From: Candidatus Aminicenantota bacterium
Lineage (GTDB): Bacteria; Acidobacteriota; Aminicenantia; UBA2199
Reading direction: 5' to 3'
NCBI GenBank assembly: GCA_022865785.1
Contig: JALHTJ010000172.1
Location: 1 to 32,510, forward strand
DNA: 32,510 nucleotides
Positions 1-6,963 of this stretch are shown here, in pieces. Every line of letters starts with the position of its first letter. Within the stretch, counting starts at the first letter, position 1. Both the position numbers and the translations under genes were made by a program. The notes under the pieces were generated by a model. It was not told the origin of the DNA. It saw only the letters and a program-made list of their open reading frames with translations, and ran no database searches.

Positions 1-66
1 GGTTGCATTTTGCCGGCAGATATGGTACAAAAAAACTGACAGGGTCTGCATGGAGAAGAGGTAAAT

Positions 67-822
67 TTGGCTAATTTTCAGAATGAAAGGGAGCAGCTGG
101 CACAGCTGGAAGACCTGTTCCGGGAAAACAAATTCATTGACGGCCTGTCCCAGGCTGAAGATGTGATCAAGCTGTTTCCGGCTTCCTTTCAATTGCGATT
201 CCTTAAATTCAAATTCCTGCGCGCCTTGGAAAAAACCGAGGAAGCCATGCTATTGCTGCGTGAAATGTACGTCATGTTCGGCGACAATATCATGGTCCTA
301 AAAGAACTGGCTGAATTGAATTTTCAGCAGCAAAAACACCCCGAGAGCCTGCTTTATTACCAGAAGCTGCTTTTTTTGGATTCTTTCAACACGGTTGCCC
401 AGGAGCGGGTCAAGCAGCTCCAGGGGCTGCTTGAGGCAGGCGTGTCCGCTAAATTGGACGATACCAAAGTGGAAATTTTTCAGGAAGACAGCGTAGCCCG
501 GGAGTTATCTGCGCCGCCGCAGATCACTTTTGAAGTGGAAAGTGGAACAACGGTGCTGGCGGATGAAAAGGGAACGCAGCCGCAAGGTGAGGAAAAGCCT
601 TTTGAAACGGAAAGCGCCGCCGAACTGTATTTCAAGCAGGGTCTATACCGTGAATCTCTGGCCATTTACAAGAACCTGTTTGAAAAAACCGGTCGCACCG
701 ACTTTTTCATGAAGATAAAGGCCATCCTGCTGCTGCAGCGTACTGAAAAAAGCAACCAGGTCATCGAACAACTGCAGAGGTTTTTGCAACTGATCCAACA
801 AAGGGGAAGCCAAATTGTTTAA
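67..822 (+). CDS. TPR-repeat protein
   Basis: A soluble 251-residue helical protein with no signal peptide or membrane segment. Its N-terminal 120 residues read as tetratricopeptide-like helix pairs, for example around residues 8-40 (LEDLFRENKFIDGLSQAED) and 70-110, where LAELNFQQQKHPESLLYYQ has the typical A/Y/L spacing of a TPR. An acidic, probably flexible linker (about residues 125-180) follows, then one more TPR-like unit starting at AELYFKQGLYRESLAIYKN. The TTG start is chosen because a purine-rich GAAGAGG lies just upstream. The gene overlaps the next one by 8 bp, so the two products are probably made together and may bind each other. TPRs usually scaffold protein complexes; the specific partner and function are unknown. 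A Roadblock-type regulatory pair is my inference from the neighbour. Confidence 0.75.
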   Translation: MANFQNEREQLAQLEDLFRENKFIDGLSQAEDVIKLFPASFQLRFLKFKFLRALEKTEEAMLLLREMYVMFGDNIMVLKELAELNFQQQKHPESLLYYQKLLFLDSFNTVAQERVKQLQGLLEAGVSAKLDDTKVEIFQEDSVARELSAPPQITFEVESGTTVLADEKGTQPQGEEKPFETESAAELYFKQGLYRESLAIYKNLFEKTGRTDFFMKIKAILLLQRTEKSNQVIEQLQRFLQLIQQRGSQIV

Positions 823-1162
823 AACGATTTTTAACGACATACAGGCCCGCAATCCGGAAATTTACCTGATCGGGATTTGGGGTAAGGACGGACTGGAATT
901 AGAAAAAGCGGTGTACCTTCCTCCCGACGCCGATACGGATCTGCTCGGAGCCGAGCTGGCCGAAGTGGTCGGGAAACTGGACAACCTGGAAGTGACCAGC
1001 GCCGATTTCCATATCGAATATATTTCCGGAAAATTCAAGATCATGGTTCATTCATTGAACAGCGGTTATTTCCTGCTCTTTTTATCAGGACCGAACTTGA
1101 TTTCCGGGAAATTGAATTATTACCTGAATTTAAAAAAAGACAATATACTCGCTTTGCTTTGA
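815..1162 (+). CDS. Roadblock/LC7-domain-like small protein
   Basis: A 115-residue single-domain protein resembling the Roadblock/LC7 fold: an N-terminal helix, then a strand of the type LIGIWGKDGLELEKA (the usual 'valvvdrdGl' strand), a middle helix at about residues 45-60, and two strands ending in HSLNSGYFLLFLSGP. Roadblock proteins are usually dimeric modulators of small Ras-like GTPases (MglB for MglA in bacteria). No GTPase gene is visible in this window, though the neighbourhood upstream is cut off. The start is a TTG inside the end of the TPR gene, preceded by AAGGGGAAG, so translation is probably coupled to it. The assignment rests on pattern and length only; a longin-like or profilin-like fold is an alternative. 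Confidence 0.55.
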   Translation: MFKTIFNDIQARNPEIYLIGIWGKDGLELEKAVYLPPDADTDLLGAELAEVVGKLDNLEVTSADFHIEYISGKFKIMVHSLNSGYFLLFLSGPNLISGKLNYYLNLKKDNILALL

Positions 1163-1200
1163 ACCAGTCATTTCCAGCAAATTTTTCAGGAGTGTAAGCC

Positions 1201-3744
1201 ATGGGAATTTTTAAAAAATTCAAAGTAGTTCCCGATCTGCCGGAAAAACTGAAGCCGCTGCTGGTCATCGCTTCCAACCTATGGCTGACCTGGAATCCTG
1301 AAGCCATCAAACTTTTCATAACCATGGACGGTGATTTGTGGGAAAAAAACCAGCACAACCCGATCCGCATGTTGGGTGAAATCAGCCAGGAAAAGCTTGA
1401 TGAGCTGGCCCATGATGAAGGGTTTTTGAGTGAGCTGCAGCGGGTTAGTGAGCAGCTGGACCAGTACTTGCACCTGCTGCGCAGCATCAACCATACCCAG
1501 CAGGTCAGCATTGCTTATTTTTCCGCTGAGTACGGCCTGAGCGATACCCTGCCCATTTATTCCGGGGGGCTGGGGGTCCTTTCCGGCGACCATGTCAAAG
1601 CAGCCAGCGACTTGAACCTGAACTTCCACGGCGTCGGATTGCTCTACCAATTGGGCTATTTTCAGCAATACTTGAATATGGACGGCTGGCAGCAGGATTT
1701 TTACCAGGTCAACGATTTCCACAACATGCAGGTCCAGGAAGTAAAAAAGCCGGACGGATTGCCTTTGGAAATCGAGCTGGATTTTCCCGGTCGCAAGGTT
1801 TATGTAAAGGTCTGGCAGATAAGGGTGGGTAGGGTTTCCATCCATATGCTTGATTCCAATATTGACAAGAACAATGAATACGACCGGCGCCTGACTTCCC
1901 AGCTTTACGGGGGCGGGCCCGAAATCCGTATGCAGCAGGAGATCATCCTTGGCATCGGTGGCGTGAAGATGTTGGCAGCCCTCGGCATCCAGGTCACCGC
2001 CGTGCACATGAACGAGGGCCATTCCGCTTTCACGCCTTTCGAGCGGGCCAGGACCTTGATGAAAAACGACGGCCTCAGCTTCACCGAGGCCATGGAACTG
2101 GTGCGCCAGTCGAGTGTGTTCACCACCCATACCAATGTCCAGGCCGCCCATGATGTCTTCAGCCCCGAACTGCTGAAAAACTATTTCGGAAACTACCTGA
2201 AGGAATTCAACATTCCCTTGAACGAATTTATGGCCTTCGGCCGGGTTGATCGTGAAAACCAGCAGGAAAATTTTTCCATGACCGTGGCTGCCGTGAAAAA
2301 TTCCGCCTTTGTCAACGGCGTTTCCACTCTGCACGCCCAGGTGGCCAAAGATATCCTGAAAAATCTCTGGCCGACCGTGCCGTTGGAGCATGTTCCCATT
2401 CAATCAATCACCAACGGCATCCACATTCCCTCCTGGGTTTCTTTTGAAATGAACGACCTGTTCGAAAGGTATCTGGGCGGCAAGTGGCGCGAAAAACAGG
2501 ATTACCGCGATGCTTGGGAAAAGGTGCTGAATATCCCCGATCCCGAACTCTGGAACGTGCATGAGATTCGTCGCAGGCGCCTGATCGTTTTCACCCGCCA
2601 GCGATTAAAAAAACAACTGATCGCCAAGGGTGCCTCGAACCTGCTGGTAAACGAATCGCAGGAAGCCTTGAATCCGGTGGCCCTGACCATCGGTTTCGCC
2701 CGCCGCTTCGCAACCTATAAACGCGCTTACCTTATCTTCAAAGATCGGGAGCGCTTGCTTAAAATACTGAATAATCCGGAACGGCCCGTGCAGCTGATCT
2801 TCGCCGGCAAGGCCCATCCCCAGGACCAGGCCGGCAAGGAACTGATCAAGGACATCATTTCTTTCATGTCCACAGAGCACCTGCGCGGCAAAATCGCTTT
2901 TATTGAAGACTATGACATCAACGTGGCCCGCTACCTGGTTTCGGGCGTTGATATTTGGCTGAATACGCCGCTGCGGCCCTTTGAGGCCTGCGGCACTTCG
3001 GGCATGAAGGCCGCCTGCAATGGAGTCTTGAATTTCAGTGTTTTGGACGGCTGGTGGGACGAGGCGTATGACTTGAAGAACGGTTGGGCCATCGGCAACC
3101 GCGAAGCCTACACCGACAAGGAATACCAGGACGAGGTCGAAAGCAAGGCCATTTATTCAATTCTTGAAAAAGATATCATTCCCCTGTTTTACGAAAGGGG
3201 CGCCGATGGCCTGCCGCGAGAATGGATCCGCATGATGAAGCATTCCCTGGTCACCATCGCCTCGCGCTATAATACCAATCGCATGGTCAAGGAATATTTC
3301 AACAAATTCTATAAAAACGCTGCGGACAACTACGCCAAGCTGAGCGCCGATGGTTTCTCCGCCTGCCGTGAACTGGTCAAGTGGAAGGGCAGGATGAAGA
3401 ACGAATTCCCGGCCGTGCGCGTCGAGAACGTTCAGGCCGACACCAACCGCACCTACAAGAGCGGCGAGCAGTTCCGTCTGCAAGCCGATCTTTTTTTAGG
3501 CAAGACCCAACCAGGGGAAATCCGGGTTGATGTATATTACGGCACCATCGTTGGTGATGACATTTTACAGAGTTCCGCCTTGGTCCCATTGGACAATGTT
3601 GAAAAAATCGAAGAGAGCCGCTTCCGCTTCAGCGGCGTTATCAACTGCACCCGCACCGGCAGCTTCGGTTTCAAACTGCGTGTCACGCCTTTTCATCCGC
3701 TATTAAGCGATCCCAATCAGATGAACTTGGTTCTCTGGAGCTGA
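1201..3744 (+). CDS. glgP: alpha-glucan (glycogen/maltodextrin) phosphorylase
   Basis: A GT35-family phosphorylase that releases glucose-1-phosphate from the non-reducing ends of glycogen or maltodextrin using a pyridoxal phosphate cofactor. The 847-residue protein has the short bacterial/archaeal architecture: a DUF3417 N-terminal region (about 1-110, with LWLTWNPEA), then YFSAEYGLSDTLPIYSGGLG (about 105-125), the nucleotide-like motif GFARRFATYKR, and the cofactor site EACGTSGMKAACNG, where K603 should carry PLP. It lacks the N-terminal regulatory extension of animal-type enzymes. The ATG is preceded by CAGGAGTG. It follows the Roadblock gene by 38 bp with no terminator, so it may share its transcript. 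Downstream is a palindromic element facing rsmB. Glycogen synthesis genes are not in the window. Confidence 0.93.
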   Translation: MGIFKKFKVVPDLPEKLKPLLVIASNLWLTWNPEAIKLFITMDGDLWEKNQHNPIRMLGEISQEKLDELAHDEGFLSELQRVSEQLDQYLHLLRSINHTQQVSIAYFSAEYGLSDTLPIYSGGLGVLSGDHVKAASDLNLNFHGVGLLYQLGYFQQYLNMDGWQQDFYQVNDFHNMQVQEVKKPDGLPLEIELDFPGRKVYVKVWQIRVGRVSIHMLDSNIDKNNEYDRRLTSQLYGGGPEIRMQQEIILGIGGVKMLAALGIQVTAVHMNEGHSAFTPFERARTLMKNDGLSFTEAMELVRQSSVFTTHTNVQAAHDVFSPELLKNYFGNYLKEFNIPLNEFMAFGRVDRENQQENFSMTVAAVKNSAFVNGVSTLHAQVAKDILKNLWPTVPLEHVPIQSITNGIHIPSWVSFEMNDLFERYLGGKWREKQDYRDAWEKVLNIPDPELWNVHEIRRRRLIVFTRQRLKKQLIAKGASNLLVNESQEALNPVALTIGFARRFATYKRAYLIFKDRERLLKILNNPERPVQLIFAGKAHPQDQAGKELIKDIISFMSTEHLRGKIAFIEDYDINVARYLVSGVDIWLNTPLRPFEACGTSGMKAACNGVLNFSVLDGWWDEAYDLKNGWAIGNREAYTDKEYQDEVESKAIYSILEKDIIPLFYERGADGLPREWIRMMKHSLVTIASRYNTNRMVKEYFNKFYKNAADNYAKLSADGFSACRELVKWKGRMKNEFPAVRVENVQADTNRTYKSGEQFRLQADLFLGKTQPGEIRVDVYYGTIVGDDILQSSALVPLDNVEKIEESRFRFSGVINCTRTGSFGFKLRVTPFHPLLSDPNQMNLVLWS

Positions 3745-3752
3745 GAAGAGAT

Positions 3753-3895
3753 GAGTAAATAGTGATTAGTGAGCAGTGATTAGCTAACAAACATTCCGAG
3801 AAATTTTATTCTTTCGATTCTTTTCGCCTCGAGTTTCGTTAGGCCATGAAAGGGCTTCTTCACCAATCACTATTCACTAATTACCAATCACTTAT
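3753..3895. repeat. palindromic microrepeat element 1 (convergent glgP/rsmB junction)
   Basis: Left arm about 3754-3784 consists of degenerate repeats of the word AGTGATTAGTGA; right arm about 3863-3895 is its imperfect reverse complement (CAATCACTATTCACTAATTA). About 78 nt of AT-rich sequence separates the arms. The best gapless pairing I find matches 19 of 24 positions. It lies between the 3' ends of two converging genes and the right arm overlaps the last codons and stop of rsmB. It could act as a bidirectional terminator; it is not a standard GC-stem plus T-tract. Confidence 0.7.
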
Positions 3896-5192
3896 TTCGA
3901 TTAGGCCTTTCCAGCAGCGAGATATAAAACAAATCGTTGTTCAGTTCAGAAGGCAAGAGATAACAGCCGAATTTCGTTTTTTGCACCCGGTAGTGGTATT
4001 TTTCCAGCAGCGGCTGAATGGCCACCGCCTGCAGGCCGCGGCTGGCGGCAACTTTTCCCACCACCCCCTCGCTCTCTTCATGGATAAATGAGCAAACGGC
4101 GTACAACCAACGGGCATGCGGGAAACGTTCGACCAGGCTGGCCAGCATGAGCCTTTGCTGCCGTGAATTTTTTTCGATCATTTCCTTGCTGATCTTGCTT
4201 TTTAAATCGGGATTTTTGCGCAAAGTGCCGCTCGAGGTGCAAGGGGCATCAAGGATGATCAGGTCGGCTGCCTCCCGGTCGTGCGGATATTTGAAGATAT
4301 CGGCAACGAAAGGGAAAATCGTGTCCAGGTGCAAACGGCGGATGTTTTGCTCGAGCAGGCGCAGCCGCTGCGGGTTGACATCGCTGGCCCATATTTTTAT
4401 ATCAGGTCGCAGGCAGGCCAACGTCTGTGATTTGCCCCCCGGGGCTGCGGCCACGTCGCAGACTGTTTTCTCGGCAGTAGCGGCCGCCAGCAGCGCCACC
4501 GCTTGAGAACCGGTATTCTGGACATAAAATCCGCCCAATTGCTCCGGCTTTTCCAGTACTTGGCCGGCGGCCTTGGTTTCGAAACAATCCAGTTGTGGCA
4601 ATTCACGGAAGGGGATGCCGGCGCTGGTCAAGGTCTGGCGCGCCTGATCCATGCTCATCTGCTTAGGGTTGAAACGCAGGTGAAAAACGGGTTCGCGGTC
4701 CAGGTATTCCAGGTCCGCTTCCGATGCGGCGGACAGCTGCTGCAGGCTGGCGAGCAGCTGTGCCGAGATGGAGAATTTCAAGCCAGGGTTTTCGCTGCTG
4801 CTGATGGAGTTTTTTACCTCCTGCTTGCGGCGCAGCAGTTGGCGCAAAACGGCGTTGACAAAAGGTTTCTCTTTCTTGGCTACGGCATTCACCACTTCGT
4901 TGACCACCGCGTACTCGGGATAGGAATCGGAATACAACAGCAGGAAAACAGCGATTTTTAAAAATACATGCGTGGCCGCGTCTGGCGCCTGGTTTTTGTT
5001 TTTCAGGAAAAGGCCGATAACATGTTCCAGGGCGATGTCCTTGCGCACCACCCCGTACACCGTGCGTGTCAGCGCATTTTTGTCGCTGGCGGAATAATGC
5101 TCTAAAAATCGTGTTAACAACATACGCAGATTGGTTTGTGGGTCGGTGTAATAATCGCACAGGACGCTGGCGGCCGGGTTGATGAAATTCAC
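3888..5192 (-). CDS. rsmB: 16S rRNA (cytosine-C5)-methyltransferase RsmB
   Basis: Predicted to methylate C967 of 16S rRNA using S-adenosylmethionine. The 434-residue product has an N-terminal NusB-like helical RNA-binding domain (about 1-140) and a C-terminal Rossmann methyltransferase. The SAM loop reads DVAAAPGGKSQTLA, the motif IV cysteine is in LDAPCTSSGTLRKNP, and the catalytic motif VI cysteine is C367 in YAVCSF, a slight departure from the usual YSTCS/YATCS. The GTG start overlaps the fmt stop by 4 nt (GTGA), so translation is coupled. It is the last gene of def-fmt-rsmB, a grouping common in bacteria. The final codons and stop lie in the right arm of palindromic element 1. Confidence 0.93.
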   Translation of the reverse strand: MNFINPAASVLCDYYTDPQTNLRMLLTRFLEHYSASDKNALTRTVYGVVRKDIALEHVIGLFLKNKNQAPDAATHVFLKIAVFLLLYSDSYPEYAVVNEVVNAVAKKEKPFVNAVLRQLLRRKQEVKNSISSSENPGLKFSISAQLLASLQQLSAASEADLEYLDREPVFHLRFNPKQMSMDQARQTLTSAGIPFRELPQLDCFETKAAGQVLEKPEQLGGFYVQNTGSQAVALLAAATAEKTVCDVAAAPGGKSQTLACLRPDIKIWASDVNPQRLRLLEQNIRRLHLDTIFPFVADIFKYPHDREAADLIILDAPCTSSGTLRKNPDLKSKISKEMIEKNSRQQRLMLASLVERFPHARWLYAVCSFIHEESEGVVGKVAASRGLQAVAIQPLLEKYHYRVQKTKFGCYLLPSELNNDLFYISLLERPNRNK

Positions 5193-6121
5193 GATAACAG
5201 CTCAGGGAAGCGGTTTCCCAGGGAAAACTGCCAGGGGCTCATGGCCTTTTTGCCATCGGGTTGAATATTGGTAATTTCCAGGACCGTCTCCAAACCGCAA
5301 CCGACCAGCAGGCCTTGGGAGTCCAGGGCCAATATTTGGCCTGTCTGGCCGTGGTGTTCTTTGCCGGATACTCTGGCGTTTATGATTTTAATCTGCCGAT
5401 TTTCCAGGCTGAAAAACAACCCAGGCCAAGGTGTGAAAGCCCGTAGCCGGTCGCAAAGGCGTTGGGCCGGCAGCCGCCAATCAACCCGGCCTTCGCTTTT
5501 TTTGACCGCCGGCGCCAAAGTAGCCAGGGAATCGTCCTGGGGATGCTTGCGGATCTTGCCCGAAAAAATCTGCTTTAATGTGTGCAACAGAAAGGGAGCG
5601 GCCCTTTCACCCAGGCGCAGCTGATAGGAGGCGGTGGTGTCGTCGGGACGGATGGCGATCTCTTCCTGTGCCCAGACCGGACCGGCATCCATGCGGCCAC
5701 TGATCTCAAAAACGGTTATGCCGCTGCGGCTCTCTCCATTTTCAAGGGCACGCTGCACCGGCGCGGCCCCGCGATAGACGGGCAGCAGAGAAAAATGGAC
5801 ATTGATCGTCCTGTAACGAGGCAGGGAATAGAGGGCTCTGGGAATGAACTGGCCGTAGGCCACGGCCACGGCGACGGCCGGGTCGATGCGGCGCATGGCC
5901 AATTCCAACTCCGGCTCGCGCAGATCGGGCGGCTGAATGCAGGGCAGGCGGTTCTCGACAGCGAATTGCTTGACCGGAGGAACGATCAACTGGCGGTTGC
6001 GCCCGCCGTAGTTATCCGGTTGAGTGACGATCAGTTTCAGGTTGAAATTTCTGTTCAGTTCTTTGAGGATGGGCAGGCCTATGGCCGAGGTTCCGAAAAA
6101 AACCAATTCACCATTGACCAC
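5189..6121 (-). CDS. fmt: methionyl-tRNA formyltransferase
   Basis: Transfers a formyl group from 10-formyl-tetrahydrofolate to the amino group of Met-tRNA(fMet), allowing initiation. At 310 residues it has the usual family length. The N-terminal formyltransferase domain begins LVFFGTSAIGLPIL, and the catalytic triad is visible as N107 and H109 in INVHFSLLPVYRGAAPVQ and D145 in GRMDAGPVWAQE. The C-terminal domain (about 205-310) matches the tRNA-binding OB-like part (GRVDWRLPAQRLCDRLRAF, FTPWPG). The start is a GTG overlapping the end of def by 14 bp; no ATG is available nearby in frame. It is flanked by def and rsmB in one minus-strand operon. Confidence 0.95.
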   Translation of the reverse strand: MVNGELVFFGTSAIGLPILKELNRNFNLKLIVTQPDNYGGRNRQLIVPPVKQFAVENRLPCIQPPDLREPELELAMRRIDPAVAVAVAYGQFIPRALYSLPRYRTINVHFSLLPVYRGAAPVQRALENGESRSGITVFEISGRMDAGPVWAQEEIAIRPDDTTASYQLRLGERAAPFLLHTLKQIFSGKIRKHPQDDSLATLAPAVKKSEGRVDWRLPAQRLCDRLRAFTPWPGLFFSLENRQIKIINARVSGKEHHGQTGQILALDSQGLLVGCGLETVLEITNIQPDGKKAMSPWQFSLGNRFPELLS

Positions 6122-6626
6122 TTTTTCTCTTCTGGTTGATCTCTTTTTTGATCAGGGTGCGTTTCAAACTGGATACGCGGTCAACGATCAGCATGCCGTT
6201 GAGGTGGTCGATCTCATGCTGCAGCACCCGCGCCTTCAGGCCGTCGAATTCGGCGCGCAGTTCTTGGCCGTCAAGCAGGGTGGCCTGCAGGAAAATACGG
6301 GCGTTGCGCTTGATGGGCAGTGAATAGCCGGGAACCGACAGGCAACCCTCCTCGCTGATCTCATAGCCTTCGGCTTCGATGATCTGCGGATTGATGATGA
6401 CCAGCAGCTCTTCGGGATTTTCCCCGATCGAGAGATCCATGGTGAGCAGCTGAACGGATTCGCTCACCTGGGGCGCGGCCAGGCCGATGCCCGGGGCCTG
6501 GTGCATGGCTTGCACCATGGCCGCGGCCAGATCGGTGATGTGCCGGTCGATGTCGCGGATCGCGCGTGCCTTCACTTTCAGCACGTCATCGCCGTATTTG
6601 CAGATCTTCAAAGTCTCGTTTGCCAC
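6108..6626 (-). CDS. def: peptide deformylase
   Basis: Removes the formyl group from the N-terminal methionine of new proteins, the reverse partner of fmt. All three family motifs are present: GIGLAAPQ, EEGCLSVPGY and QHEIDHLNG; C95, H137 and H141 should bind the metal and E138 is catalytic. I choose the GTG at 6626 (172 residues) rather than the ATG at 6665, because a near-perfect promoter occupies the sequence between them and its -10 ends 6 nt before the GTG. The first residues after it, MANETLKICKYGDDVLK, also match where deformylases normally begin. This implies a leaderless mRNA. It heads the def-fmt-rsmB operon. Confidence 0.93.
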   Translation of the reverse strand: MANETLKICKYGDDVLKVKARAIRDIDRHITDLAAAMVQAMHQAPGIGLAAPQVSESVQLLTMDLSIGENPEELLVIINPQIIEAEGYEISEEGCLSVPGYSLPIKRNARIFLQATLLDGQELRAEFDGLKARVLQHEIDHLNGMLIVDRVSSLKRTLIKKEINQKRKSGQW

Positions 6627-6632
6627 GGAATG

Positions 6633-6661
6633 ATTATATTTTTTCGCCGGACACTTGTCAA
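6633..6661 (-). promoter_or_regulatory. consensus sigma-70 promoter of def-fmt-rsmB
   Basis: On the minus strand TTGACA (6656-6661), a 17-nt spacer and TATAAT (6633-6638) match the consensus at all twelve positions. The expected transcription start falls on or next to the G of the def GTG codon at 6626, leaving no room for a Shine-Dalgarno leader. Confidence 0.85.
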
Positions 6662-6684
6662 TCATTCGCGGATTTGCCGAACTT

Positions 6685-6810
6685 GGAATCCCCCTTGTCC
6701 CCCCCTTCAGTAAGGGGGAATTTGAAAGGTGAGAGAAGTCGAGTGATTTCTGTTAAAGCGATTGCTTCCAACCCCCTTTACTAAGGGGGGTGCCGCAGGC
6801 GGGGGGATCC
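6685..6810. repeat. MITE-like GC-rich palindromic element
   Basis: About 126 bp between def and mutL with imperfect terminal inverted repeats of roughly 38-43 bp: the left end begins GGAATCCCCCTTGTCC and the right end reads, on the opposite strand, GGATCCCCCCGCCTGC. Each arm also folds on itself through the same 7-bp stem, CCCCCTT-N4-AAGGGGG (6701-6718 and 6772-6789). It has no coding capacity. Such elements are typically dispersed in several copies per genome; only one copy is visible here. No clear target-site duplication could be identified. Confidence 0.7.
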
Positions 6811-6893
6811 ATATGTCGTGTATCAACGGTTTTGTTATTGCCGTCTCTCGCTCCTGCCTGCATATCAATCGGGTAAGGGTTGTGTGTTTAGAA

Positions 6894-6922
6894 TTGCAAA
6901 AGAATCGGCTTTGTGATATTTT
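6894..6922 (+). promoter_or_regulatory. probable mutL promoter
   Basis: TTGCAA (6894-6899), a 17-nt spacer and TATTTT (6917-6922) give a plausible but non-consensus promoter. The start of transcription would be near 6929, about 35 nt before the chosen mutL GTG. It overlaps the first codons of the longer mutL reading frame, arguing against a start at 6913. Confidence 0.45.
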
Positions 6923-6963
6923 TTCCAGACGGCCGGCCGGTGAGCCGGCCGCTGGGAGTAGCT

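Noticed and set aside
1279-2403. Long open frame of 374 codons antisense to glgP
   Set aside because: It is the antisense shadow of a strongly conserved phosphorylase; no ribosome binding site or recognisable domain.
6913-6963. Longer mutL start at 6913
   Set aside because: The extra 17 residues are not MutL-like and overlap the probable promoter; GTG at 6964 has a ribosome binding site and the family start.
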